Shown piece by piece: positions 43,378 to 53,580 of a DNA stretch of 64,000 bases. The notes beneath the pieces were generated by a model that saw only the letters and a list, made by a program, of their open reading frames with translations, had not been told where the DNA came from and made no database searches. Numbering within the stretch: position 1 is the first letter of the stretch; every line of letters begins with the position of its first letter. This DNA comes from Aristolochia californica (taxonomy: Eukaryota; Streptophyta; Magnoliopsida; Piperales; Aristolochiaceae): NCBI GenBank assembly GCA_029961685.1, contig JARWKL010000002.1, forward strand, positions 33,696,908-33,760,907, read 5' to 3'. The position numbers were made by a program, and so were the translations under genes.

Positions 43378-43720
43378 TGTTATGGTCCCGGATCTAACAC
43401 AACAATTTGTAGGGAGGAAGAGAGAAAGAAGAAAATCAAGCCGAAGGAAAGCTTGAAAACCCTAGGTTCTTTGAAGAGAACGCACACCCCTCAGCTCGTT
43501 GAGGAGAACTCAGCACACTGGTTTACTCTAAATCTACTTGTTTTTTCTCATTACTCTTACCCCTTAAATAGGGTTCACCCTTACAAGGTTCAAGATAAAA
43601 TATTAAAAAAAAATACCCTTGTGGCCTACTAATTCTTTAACTGAAATAAAATGAAGTAAATTAAAGAAAAACAATTAATTTGACTCTAAATAACTTAATA
43701 ATGTTATTGTGTTCATAACA
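43378..43720 (-). mobile_element. 3' LTR of gene-capturing element, copy 3 (343 bp)
   Basis: Plus-strand ends TGTTATGGTCCCGGATC and GTGTTCATAACA; same family and length as 1162-1505. The minus-strand polypurine-like AGGGGATGTAA lies just inside, next to CTTTCTCCC as in gypsy 1. Confidence 0.88.
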
Positions 43721-43920
43721 TTACATCCCCTGGGAGAAAGAACTTGTCCTGAAGCTCGAAGGTAGAGTCTATTTGCCCTTGCTGATGTCTCCACCTATTT
43801 CCAAGTAACATCCGCTGTATCTATGTCAGCCCTCTGGACGATAAAACTGAAGCATTCCACCCGAGAAGCAATTTTTTTTACCGACACTGCCAACATCACT
43901 TGTTGTAGCACACCCCAATA

Positions 43921-44650
43921 CGATTAAGCACCATGACATCGAATGCAGGAATTACTTCCTCACACAACGCCTTCACCGCGCCAGAAATTGCAAAAGGTGG
44001 ACCTATGCCCATTATAGAAGGGTCCGCACCAACAACAGTAAAATTCCTGAATACACCAGAATTGGTAATGCCTTTTGCTCTGAAACTAAGCTTCCAATAA
44101 AGAGGATTTCACTAGCACCATCACCTACTTGGCTCGAGTTACCAGCAGTGGTCGTGCCATCCTTCTTGAAAACAGTCTTCTGTTTCACCCGGTCGGACAC
44201 AATTGCATTTTGAAGGCAGCCATCATCCACAGAAAGCACAACATTTTTCTCCTCCTGATTTTTAGTGTCAATGATCTTTGTAGCCACTGATGTAGTTGCT
44301 GCAGTAGCTTGCTTTTGGGAGAGAACAGCAGAGTGGTCTTGCTCCTGCCTGGTGACACCAATTCGATGAAGAACATATTCAGAAATATTACCCAGAGGAA
44401 GAAAATCTGGAGCTTGCTGGAAATTTTTTATCTTAGGGTGGATTGAGCCTTCCCATGCCATAGTATATGCAGTCATCAAATCTAATCCAGCTCCCAGTCC
44501 TATGTCATCGAAGCCAGCATGTATAGCTGCAGTAACAGTGGTAACAGCCTGAAGGCTAGAAGAACCTTGCTGTTTCACAGTTATGATGGGCACCATTTCT
44601 GGCAAACCAGCATAGAATACTTGCATCCTGTAAACCCGCATGCCAACATG
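43921..44650 (-). pseudogene. Peroxisomal 3-ketoacyl-CoA thiolase (KAT-like) fragment
   Basis: Minus strand: YRMQVFYAGLPE, SSSLQAVTTVTAAIHAGFDD, IGLGAGLDLMTAYTMAWEGS, VTRQEQDHSAVLSQKQATAA, VLSVDDGCLQNAI and KKDGTTTAGNSSQVGDGASE align in order with plant KAT thiolases of fatty-acid beta-oxidation. After a frameshift near 44055 VVGADPSIMGIGPPFAISGA follows. The catalytic Cys block reads VKQQGSSS, where the family has a Cys before SS, so nucleophilic Cys is replaced by Gly. About 240 residues of a usual 450 or so are present with no introns, although plant KAT genes are intron-rich. A captured, inactive copy. Confidence 0.82.
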
Positions 44651-45060
44651 GGCTGGAAAAGCAGCAGCGTCGTCTAAGTATCCATGACGATCTAACTCCA
44701 AAACTATGGCTGTAGACAGCAAATTGTGGAAGAACCCATGAGCCTCTTCAGGTGGCCTATTAGGTGCATATTTTGCTGTATTGAGAACAGCCACCCTACA
44801 GTCATATTTTTCAGTCGGTGGAGCCCGGCCAAGTTCACCACCTTGGCCAACATGCTGCATACATAATATTTAAATAATAGCCTCGAGGAAGGGCCAGTCG
44901 CCTCTAGAGTTGGTAGCAGCAACGTTGCTGTAATTCTGCTGATAGGACTCCTGAAGAGCAATTAGTGCGCTCTAGAGAATTGCTATAGCAGCAGAAAGGA
45001 AGTTGGGATTCATGGCCTTGGCAAGTTGAAGCCTTCCCTTTGAAATAGAGTGCAAAATGT
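44651..45060 (-). pseudogene. Unidentified coding-like sequence upstream of thiolase fragment
   Basis: Minus strand, in frame with the thiolase part: HGFFHNLLSTAIVLELDRHG and KYDCRVAVLNTAKYAPNRPP; further up, QQNYSNVAATNSRGDWPFLE. None is thiolase. AHGFF recurs at about 45745 next to the spinster fragment, so a short repeat flanks the insert. Confidence 0.4.
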
Positions 45061-45076
45061 TCTCTACACCTCCCAT

Positions 45077-45660
45077 CTAAATTAGCAGCAGTGTGCTCAG
45101 CACTACCAGTGTTTTCAGCACAGTTTTCTGCACTGCCACTGTATTCAGGACTGGTTTCTGCACTGTTTTCACAGCAGCATTGTTTTCTTGGCTGTCTGGC
45201 AGCACTGTTTTGTAGACAACAGTCAAAAGGACATTTGCTCCATGCAACTCTACCGAGTCATGACCACTTAAATGTTCATGCATTTTATCCTTTTTCCCAT
45301 TGCAGCACACATTCTCCTCCTCCACATTCATAGATGAAGGAAATGCAGTGCCACCAATAGTCCCTTGTTCCACTAGAGGACCCAAGTTTGCCACTGATGA
45401 CAAAAAGTCAGTTTTTCCAAAATGACGAAGGACACCTGCTGCATCCAAATCCTGACTCTCAGTTTGCATTTTATCATGTTTTGCACCTTTCGTCATTGCA
45501 ATAGCAGCAACAATTTTAAATTTCAGCATCATTTCAGTCTCAAGAGCTCCACGAATGGCACATGCAGTAAGAACAGTAATTACATTTGTTGTTGCCCCTT
45601 TTCGGCCAGAATTAGCTACATCCTGCAGAGGATTATCTTATGTGCCCACAAAAAAAGATA
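45077..45660 (-). pseudogene. Unidentified frame, possibly with a V-PPase-like scrap
   Basis: Minus-strand frame of 150 or more codons: MTKGAKHDKMQTESQDLDAA, GVLRHFGKTDFLSSVANLG. The start (45570-45625) reads LQDVANSGRKGATTNVI, which resembles a vacuolar H+-pyrophosphatase block (QDVADSCRTGAATNVI) over about 16 residues only. The far end is repetitive (VQKTVLKTL, VQKPVLNTV). Confidence 0.35.
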
Positions 45661-45702
45661 ATTGTGCTTCATAAGTCACTACTGCTTCTACTCACAGTGT
45701 TG

Positions 45703-46390
45703 TCAGCACTGGTTTCTACAGTGCCACAATCGCAGCACAAAAATTTTGTTGAAGAACCCATGAGCGTAAGGACAAGCTGTCCATCTTGATAAGTGAAGAC
45801 GTTCCTCAGCACCATCATTTGTGTAATTAAGTGTATCAGCATCTTGAACTTCTATAACACCACTCTCCATAGGTTCCAACACTATTTTTGATCGAGATGA
45901 AGCAAAAAATTTCAACTGAAAAGGCTTAATCGAAAAGCCAAGAATAACAAATGAAAGCATCAGAATTGCCTCTCCCAAAAATGCATATCGCCAAGTAAGA
46001 TGACCTCCAACCAAACCTCCATAAACATAACCAAATGCCACCCCCGTTGGCATACACATGAAGAATATTCCAAGCCAAGCTGTTTTCTGAGTTTTAGGTG
46101 CATTGTCATCAATAAATGGAGCAGCAAGACTTATAAATGAAGCTTATCAAAAGCCAACCAACATGTGGCAAATGGCAATGGACCAAAAGTCAAATGAACA
46201 ACCACAACTAGCTACAACTAAAGTCCAGACTGATAATCCAACCCCAATCAGCCTAAATGGATTGTGGGTCTTTTCCAATGATGCAAATATAGGTGAAACC
46301 ACCGGGAGTCCAACCATAAAAGCGAATGACAGAATACCATCAATAGTAATAAAAATCATCCACCACATCATAGTTTCTACCTTTTCCAAA
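45703..46390 (-). pseudogene. Spinster-type (SPNS) MFS transporter fragment, copy 3
   Basis: Minus strand: DGILSFAFMVGLPVVSPIFA, KTHNPFRLIGVGLSVWTLVV and CSFDFWSIAICHMLVGF, then after a stop SLAAPFIDD-like and FFMCMPTGVAFGYVYGG blocks, GGHLTWRYAFLGEAILMLSF and IKPFQLKF. About 190 residues, several transmembrane segments, read with no intron gap. Longer than copy 1 and the best basis for naming the family. Confidence 0.85.
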
Positions 46391-46394
46391 AAAC

Positions 46395-46565
46395 CCAAAC
46401 TGCTAAGCAAAGAATTGCTGTACTCCTTCTTTCTGCCAAGCATTTCATCATACAACTGCTTGTCATCTTCCATTTTTCTTATCTCCTCTAGATTATCTCC
46501 AACCAGTCTATCTATTGGAGCCCCTTTCTGCACTGTAATAGCAGCCATAGTAAAATAATCCATCC
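46395..46565 (-). pseudogene. Element-encoded coding module, copy 3 (partial)
   Basis: Minus strand: TMAAITVQKGAPIDRLVGDN and LEEIRKMEDDKQLYDEMLGR; same order as copy 1. Truncated at the block B junction (CCTACTGTTCTAAGCC). Confidence 0.5.
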
Positions 46566-46569
46566 TACT

Positions 46570-46903
46570 GTTCTAAGCCAGCTTTGCTCCTTCCAGAGTG
46601 GCGACATTTCTGAGCCCGCACGCCAGTCAATCGATGCAGTTTTTCTACCCCATGCAGGCCGGGTGTCACCGCTGCACGGTTTGTGTATTCCAAATATGAA
46701 AGACACCATCCAAAGTCTAACGTCACAATGTTATAGTTGCAAGTGACAGGAGTTGAGGGCGCATAAGGAAAAGACAAGACAACATTTTTGACTTCAGGTG
46801 AAGTAAAGAAAATTCTGATGGTCTCGTTTGTATGACCAGAGTCCTCCAATCCATTGAGCCACAGAAGGAAACTTCTAGCCATGAGACCTCTTGTCTTCAA
46901 CAT
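46570..46903 (-). pseudogene. Acyl-protein thioesterase-like fragment, block B copy
   Basis: Minus strand: SFLLWLNGLEDSGHTNETIR, FFTSPEVKNVVLSFPYAPST and PVTCNY, as in block A. It is joined directly to copia 2 gag at about 46890, where block A has 1 kb of LTR, primer site and leader, so B has lost that interval. The non-thioesterase tail (LDFGWCLSYLEYTNRA) follows. Confidence 0.65.
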
Positions 46904-47243
46904 TCGTAGTAAAATGATGGAATATACTAATCTCCGATTGTAGTCCCCTAATCTCAGTCAAATAATCTGTCACTAATCTACTTTCATGCTTCATATTAAA
47001 GAACTTCACATATAACTCATAGATCCTTGAAAAATTACTTTCATGAGACAAAATGAAAGCCAAAGTAGTCCACATTGCCTTAACAGTACTACAACTCAAA
47101 ATCTGGTCATTAAATCTGGATTCCATACTGTTGACCAACCGGGTCATTACTAAATTATCTTTTGCCACCCAATCTTCAGTAATAGGCACCGGGGGATGAT
47201 CAGTTATATATTTTGCCACTCTTATAGCCCTCAAATACATCAA
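46875..47243 (-). pseudogene. Copia 2 Gag, block B copy
   Basis: Minus strand: WVAKDNLVMTRLVNSMESRF, VKAMWTTLAFILSHESNFS and TDYLTEIRGLQSEISIFHHF, ending at the deletion junction at 46890. The C-terminal third seen in block A (RFLDGLGLKYDAIRAQLL) is missing. Confidence 0.85.
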
Positions 47244-47836
47244 AACTCATCTGAACATGTTTACATAATTCCATCCATTCAACCGGATTCTAGTTATCTG
47301 AATAGATTGAGAGAATTTCACATCTGAGCACTCTATAGTCCTCTGGACAGCAACCTATGTATTGTAATCAGCCATTAAATATCACCAAATACAACAATTC
47401 AGTACACTAGAACATCAATTAACCAAAGGGAAATACTTTCCCTAAATTTATATGCTTCAAGTGGGCCTACACCAAATTCAATTAGGGCAATTCACCACCC
47501 AATTCACTCAATTTTAGTAATTGAGAAAATAAATTGACGAAAGAATGACCTAATTGTAAGAAACCAGGATGATGCAAGCATTGGGTTGATGATGCGGGGA
47601 GATTTTGAGAAATTTTCATTGATTTGGATAATCAAACACTTCTAAATCTCAACAATCAATAAAATAGAAGTAATAATCATTTTCCAATAGGCTAACATAG
47701 GAAGAAAAGAGAAAAATTGGAAACTTTACCCTACTAGTCCAAAGGGAAAAACCTTCAAGGAGATTGCTAAAAATGGAGAGAAGATCCATAAATTCAAAAG
47801 AAACCTGGCCAAGACTTGCATTACTGGTTGATACCA
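47244..47836 (-). other. Copia 2 leader and primer site, block B copy
   Basis: Contains a short minus-strand frame related to the gag start (SNASLGQVSFEF) and, next to the LTR, the minus-strand sequence TGGTATCAACCAG, whose first eight bases match the initiator-tRNA site. Confidence 0.6.
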
Positions 47837-48155
47837 TGAAAAATATGTGATTTGGGGATAAAATAAAAGACGAAAAAGAGTTTTTGGAAGATCACCAACT
47901 TTGCCACCTTGGAATCTGAGCCAGAAAGGTCTGTCCAACTTCTTTACAATCAAGGTTTAAGTGAAAATCTATAAAAGGACAAAAATACCCATCAATACTC
48001 AAAATTACATCTCCTAAAATACATGTCTAAATTGACTGAAAATGTAAGTAGAGACAAAATTAAACATTCTCTATCTAATGGGCCTAATTAAGAGAAAAAT
48101 ATTATGTGGAAAATATCATAAATAACCAAAATATGCTTGGACTTGTATGTAAACA
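47837..48155 (-). mobile_element. Copia 2 5' LTR, block B copy (319 bp)
   Basis: Plus-strand ends TGAAAAATATGTGATTTGG and TTGTATGTAAACA, followed by ATTAT (48156-48160), the same target duplication as at 26988-26992. Confidence 0.88.
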
Positions 48156-48178
48156 ATTATAAAGTCAGATAATGAAAG
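48156..48178 (+). pseudogene. EDR1-like exon tail, block B copy
   Basis: Encodes the last codons of the exon begun at 26907 (IIK, then SDNER with a changed codon) before GTTATG at 48179. Confidence 0.75.
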
Positions 48179-49194
48179 GTTATGTTGTGTGTCTAGTGAT
48201 TTTGTACCTTTTGAGATATGTTGCATGTCTTGTCCTTTTCTTTGTTGTTGAATCATTGCAAACTAATTTTTTGCATGCTCTTTTCATTAAAAAAAAAGCT
48301 ACTAGATTCATGAAAGCAGCTTTTCACAAGTCAATTAATAAACCTTTTAATGATGACGTGATGGTTCCCATTATAGTCTATTAATTAAAGTGCTTTCATT
48401 TTCTCCGTTAGTAATCATTCATATTGTTGTGTGGGAATAATCCCACATTGATAAGAGTTAAGAAGTGCTATTGGCTTAAATGTTGAACAATAGACCTCCT
48501 AAGTTGCTAGTTATTTGGTTAGGCTTTAATTCTAACACATCTTCTATCCTGAAAATTATTGCCATAATTAAGAAGTTGTTACTAACTTCTCGTCTTATTG
48601 AATTCTTTCACTTTATTTATTTGTTTACTTTCTTTATAAAGAAATTTGGACTTCCTCGCTCTACATTATTGATTCCTTATTATCCTATAAAGTATCTCAT
48701 TATCCAAAGGGGTAAAAATGGAAAAACTTAGGAAGAAAGAAGGCTAGATGAATATATGAATGTTTAGCTCTACATTCAGTTGGCTCTACTTTTTAATTGT
48801 TGAATTATTGACTGTTTTTTTAAACACAAGACCATATTGCATTCAACATAGGGGCTTCAGATAGTTTAGTTGTTCAAGGTAGTTGAAGACTGATAATGTA
48901 GTAGGTTAGGACTATACAATGGGAGGTCACTAAAATTTTCAAAATTATAGAATCATAGGGCTCCGCCTCTAATTAGATGTTTGCATGCTATTCCTTTTAA
49001 CTCTACTCTGTTGAATGTTTTCTTATTGATACTCCTTGTTATATCTAGACATTGTGTATTTACTTTTTAAAAAAAAATTATCATGCATTCTTATAAATTT
49101 GGAAATTTTTATAACATCAGTATTTGTTATATTCCAGTATCTTTAATACAGTTCATTTTTGCCTTCAATTGTTAATACTTCGATTTTGCTATAG
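48179..49194 (+). other. Intron of EDR1-like gene, block B copy
   Basis: About 1 kb, AT-rich, ending TTTGCTATAG. Nearly collinear with 12491-13508; small differences only. Confidence 0.6.
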
Positions 49195-49372
49195 GGAATT
49201 TTTGGTTGATCTCATGGCAGCTCCAGGGACTCTTATCCCAACAGATATACTTAGAATGAAGGATGTTTTAGTGAATTCCTATAATCCAAGGTTCAATAGT
49301 TTGAGGTCTTGGGCAACCGGTGATACGGGCATCAATCTGGCAAAGTTGGATCCCGTTCTTTTTTATTTTTAG
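49195..49372 (+). pseudogene. EDR1-like MAPKKK exon, block B copy
   Basis: Encodes EFLVDLMAAPGTLIPTDILR and MKDVLVNSYNPRFNSLRSW, a near-canonical end of the EDR1 domain, then a stop at about 49370. The block A copy has lost the Pro residues (AALGTLILTD), so B is closer to the ancestral sequence. No protein-kinase exons follow in the window. Confidence 0.82.
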
Positions 49373-49465
49373 GTATCATGATCCTTATAAAGGGTACCAA
49401 TGCTTTTGTCCATCGCTCAACATTTTTTATCACTCAACATGTTGTTTTTTATGAATCATGTTTTC

Positions 49466-49780
49466 TGTTGAATTTGTGGAAAAGAGAAAAACTTTATTGA
49501 CTTTATGTAATTATAGTACATGAACCCCTATTTATAATAGAGGAAAGTAATAGAGTCCAATTACAATTAAACAACCCTTGTCCCAATTTCACCCAAACTC
49601 TAACACTTATTGATAAGTCCTAGCATAATTAAATAACCCAACATAAATAGAAGAATAACATAACTAAAACACCTTTAAACTTAAACTCTACTGTGAGACT
49701 TCCTTCCATAATAATTGTGGCTCTGTAAGACTTCTTATTGTGAGAGTCATGTTAGACTCTTCCATACTTTTTCTGCGACA
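49466..49780 (-). mobile_element. Copia-type LTR relic, block B
   Basis: Begins TGTTGAATTTGTGGAAAAG and ends TTCTGCGACA; counterpart of 13780-14093. Confidence 0.7.
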
Positions 49781-49889
49781 TTTTCCATATAGATTATCTA
49801 AAAAATTAAGAATTACTTACTAACCCTTTACCTCTTAGTGTTAATGATTTTATCAAACCATTAGACGAAACACCCACAACTTCAACTAC

Positions 49890-50517
49890 TCCTTTACTAT
49901 CAACTTCTTACAAAATCTATGATCCTAACCCTTCAGCCTTATAAAAAAATAATCTCTAAAAAATTACCAAGTCCAACACCCTGTCCAACTTCCTCACCAC
50001 CTTCAGGTAATATTGAAATTGGTCTTCCTTTTAACGTACCTTATTCATCTCATCCTCTACCTAAAATACCTAACCATCACCCTATGATGACAAGAGAAAA
50101 ATGTAGGGCAGCTACCTCATCTTTTCAAGCTCATGTAGTCACACATTCATCTTAGCCTATATCATATAACTTGCTCTTACACTCCCAATGGCATGATGCC
50201 ATGAAAGAAGAATACAACTATCTGCAACAAAACGACAGATAGGGACTCATTTCTACATGTGAAAAAATAACATGGAGTCAATTTCTTCTCAAAGATTTAC
50301 ATATATGTTTAACCAAACCTCCATTTCTTCTATGTGATAACTTAAGTGTTACAAATTTATGTCACAACCCAGTTTTTCACACTCACAGCTGACAAATAGG
50401 CATAGACTATCATCTTATTCATGAAAAAGTAACCATGGGATGTCTTCAAGTGTATCACATTTACACTATCAACTAGCTTGCAGACATTTTTATCAAACTC
50501 CTCTTCCCATTGGTTTC
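49890..50517 (+). pseudogene. Internally deleted copia pol fragment, block B
   Basis: HHPMMTREKCRAATSSFQAH (linker before RT) followed by RNase H tail sequence (KDLHICLTKPPFLLC, HEKVTMGCLQVYH) with RT missing, as in block A. Confidence 0.65.
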
Positions 50518-50960
50518 GGTTGAATTTATGAAAAAGAAAAATACTTCATTGACTTCATTAACCTATTATAGTCAGTGAACATGAACCTCTATTGATAATA
50601 GAGGAAGGTAGTAGAGTCCAATTACAATAAAACTACATTAGTCCCAATTACACCCAAACTCTAACACTAAAAGATAAGTCCTAGCACAATTAAATAACTC
50701 AATATAGAGTAAAGGCAAACATAATTCAAACTAGAACTCTTCTAGGACGTGACCATAAGATAAAGATGCCTTTGTGAGTCCTTCTTGATCTTCCAACTTA
50801 TGTGACAAGGATGCCAGCTCGTGGTAATCATGGTGGGTCCTACTTCTTATGGGCTTGGGCCCATCTTGTGGGCCTTCCCTTATCGTGTGCCCCATCTTAT
50901 AATACTCTTAGATATGTGGGCCTACCTTGGTCATGTGGGCTTGGGCCCTATCGTCCAACA
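50518..50960 (-). mobile_element. Copia-type 3' LTR, block B
   Basis: Counterpart of 14827-15269, ending GTCCAACA, with polypurine tract CTCCGCCTCAAGTTGGGGG (plus strand) beside it. Confidence 0.75.
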
Positions 50961-51754
50961 CTCCGCCTCAAGTTGGGGGTGAGAGAACATCAAGAACTCC
51001 CAGTTTGCTGCAAATGATGTATAGAATCTTTTTATATAAAATAACACATCTTCCAATATGCCTTCATCTTCCAACACTCCCCCTCATGCTGTTGTGTCCT
51101 TCCATGAGGCTCTGCTGGCATAATATAAGTGAGAGTAAAAATAACTCCTAGTTGGTAAGACATTGCTCCATACTCCAGTCCTAATGCTAGATGTAGGGCA
51201 CACTCCGTCTTCTGTAGGTAGTGTGTCTATCGGCATTGCTCTGAAGTGTCCCTCCACAGGACAACGACTCTCAAGTGGTAGGAGTAATAAAAGCCATTAT
51301 TGGGGGTAGTGGGTTTATTTATAATGGTGTCCCAATTCGGACACCGACTCTCATGGTATCCCGACCGTGATATTTTTGAGAGTTAAATTTATCATGGTAC
51401 CCCAATCCGGGCACCGAATCTCATGGTGTCCCAACCGTGATATTTTTTAGAGTCAAATCAATTATGGTATGAGAAAAGGTACTGAGGCCACCTCTTCTTC
51501 AATAATAAAGTCTCATCCAAAGAGTCATAATAGCAGCAACTATAATGTAACACAACCATTTTCCAACACATATAACACGAACAAAAATAATAAACCTTGT
51601 AGAATGACCCATGAAATAATCATAATCCGATTTAAATAATTTTTCTTAGATGCAGAAGCTTCATCTTTTGTGCTCCCCCTTTCTTGAATATTTTGGTCAC
51701 ATAAACTTATCCACAACATATAGGATAAAATACATCTTTCTTGTACTTCTTCTA
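50961..51754 (-). mobile_element. Internal non-coding part of copia-type relic, block B
   Basis: Collinear with 15270-16076, including the paired GACACCGACTCTCA / GGCACCGAATCTCA repeat near 51340-51430. No coding sequence recognised. Confidence 0.6.
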
Positions 51755-53125
51755 TGTTGGAAGACTATTATGGACTCAATAACACTGAGTCATCTACTTT
51801 ACTTTTATTATTTATGTTGCTTTTAATTTCGAATTTTATTGATTTGTAATAAGACTTAAAGGTAGGGGCAGAATTGGGTTTTATAACCCTAACCTATGTT
51901 GATGTTAATTACCCTATTTAAGGGGTAAGGATGGAGAAATAAAGCAAGTTCAGAATTAGCATAAACTAGAGTAATTAGGTTATTGATACGCTCCCTATTC
52001 TAGGGTTCTTGACTTGAACTCTCTTTGGTGGTTTGCTACATCTATTGGAGAGTCTTTGAGGATATCGTGGGAGGAAGAAGAAGAGGAAGCACCCTTCTAT
52101 TCCGAGCTGCAAGGGAGAGACTACCTCTTCACAGAAATTCTAGAAAAGGAGAGGTCTTGACGTGAGTCTACCCAGGAAGGAGGATGAGTTCTTGTTGCTG
52201 GTTGGGTGTTGACGTCCAGAGGTATTTGCTAATCTTATTCCAAGCATTGAGATTAGATTTATGTTTCTCTTTTACGTAAGGAACCAGTGATGCATGAAAT
52301 TGGAAACCCTACCTTGATGTGAGCCATAAGAAAGGGGATTCCATGTTGGGGCCTCAAGGAGCTTCCTTAACTAGCTGGGTTCATTCATAATTAAGAAAAG
52401 GAAACTCCTTTTCAAGGGGAATGAATTTAGTAAATGGAAAGGGGTTGTTCTTGAGTCATTACAGCAAGTAAAACCCTCTTGACGTGAATCATAAAAAAAG
52501 GGTTTCATATCTGAGTGCTTAAACAGTCCTTTAACTTGTTGGTTGCATCTATAATTGAGAAAAGCAAAATCCTTTTCAATCCTAACGTGAAAGGAGAAGT
52601 ATAAGAGAGTTCTTTTCACAAAAATGTGATAAGAAACCCTCAAATAGTGCTGGATTCATATTCAACTCACTGAGTTACTAGATCCATGGCTAGGGACCAT
52701 AACAAAGACAGGGGGCCCAAGCCCTCAAGGAAGATATACATATCAAAGTGTATAAGAAGATGGGCCCAAGCCCATAAGACCATGGAAGACCCATGGATTC
52801 AAGAGATATAGAAGACATGCTCAAGGCCCATAGATCATGGAGAAGGCCCATAAGCCCACATAAATTGATGGCAGGATGGTAAATAAAGGTCATCTCATAG
52901 AGATGGCATTGATGTAATTATGTTAAAGTTCTAGGGTTAAAACTCTAAACCCTAAGTTCAGGGGTATTATTGTAATATTTTAGTTTCATAAATCTATAAA
53001 TAGAGCTTCAGGGGGAAGGGTTAGGAAGAATCAATTTCATAACCCTTCTTCCTCTTGTTTTCTCCCAATGAGTTTCTTTCCCTTTTTCTCCATGAGCTAA
53101 ATTCATGGAGACCTGAAAATCAACA
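51755..53125 (+). mobile_element. 5' LTR of kinase-carrying element, split by a solo LTR
   Basis: LTR parts 51755-51765 and 52705-53125 correspond to the uninterrupted LTR 16077-16513. It ends GAAAATCAACA before the primer site at 53126-53137. Confidence 0.85.
51766..52704 (+). mobile_element. Solo LTR (939 bp) with TSD AAGAC
   Basis: Begins TATTATGGACTCAATAACA and ends GGGACCATAACA, flanked by AAGAC at 51761-51765 and 52705-52709. Contains TTAAGGGGTAAGGATGGAG and no coding sequence. The termini resemble the TGTTATGG...CATAACA gypsy LTRs. The paralogous site at 16085-16092 is empty, proving insertion after the duplication. Confidence 0.88.
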
Positions 53126-53137
53126 TGGTATCAGAGC
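53126..53137 (+). other. Primer-binding site
   Basis: TGGTATCAGAGC directly after the LTR. Confidence 0.88.
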
Positions 53138-53580
53138 TTTGATTTTCAGGACTCCCATCTATGGTTTTCAGATTCAAAGAAACCCGTTATTTTTTTTCTT
53201 TTTTTTTGCTCATATTTTTTAGCATGGTTGATTATTCTCTATTATATGGATTATTCTCATCTCCTCTAATAACTCGTGATCACAACAACTCTTGTTTCTC
53301 TGATCCTCATCATCGGAGCCTCCTCCATCCTATGTTTTTTGCTTTTCCTTTCATCAGAAACTTTAGCTTGACGACAATTTTTTCTTGATGATGGCTCACT
53401 TTATTGCAAGTTGTTCTTGCTGCAAAATTTGATCATTGGGTGCCACTAGCTCTTCACCCAGAAAGCACGTTACTATTGTTTCTTTATAAAGCCCCTATTT
53501 CAACATACACAGCTTAGGTGTTCACCTGCTCCATCCTGCCGGAGAGAGATGATATCAGTCGCATATCCGAAGAAAAAGTT
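53138..53580 (+). other. Leader of kinase-carrying element, block B
   Basis: T-rich leader collinear with 16526-16969; no recognised protein. Confidence 0.45.

Larger units (their letters stand above)
43378..46565 (-). mobile_element. Gene-capturing LTR element, copy 3
   Basis: 3' LTR at 43378-43720, then a minus-strand interior with thiolase, other coding and spinster fragments and no gag-pol enzymes. The 5' part (gag start, primer site, LTR) is cut off at about 46565, where block B begins, but is represented by copies 1 and 2. Comparable in design to maize Bs1-type transducing retroelements. Confidence 0.75.

Noticed and set aside
45570..45625. Vacuolar H+-pyrophosphatase gene
   Set aside because: Only about 16 residues resemble the family; noted as a possible scrap, not called as a gene.
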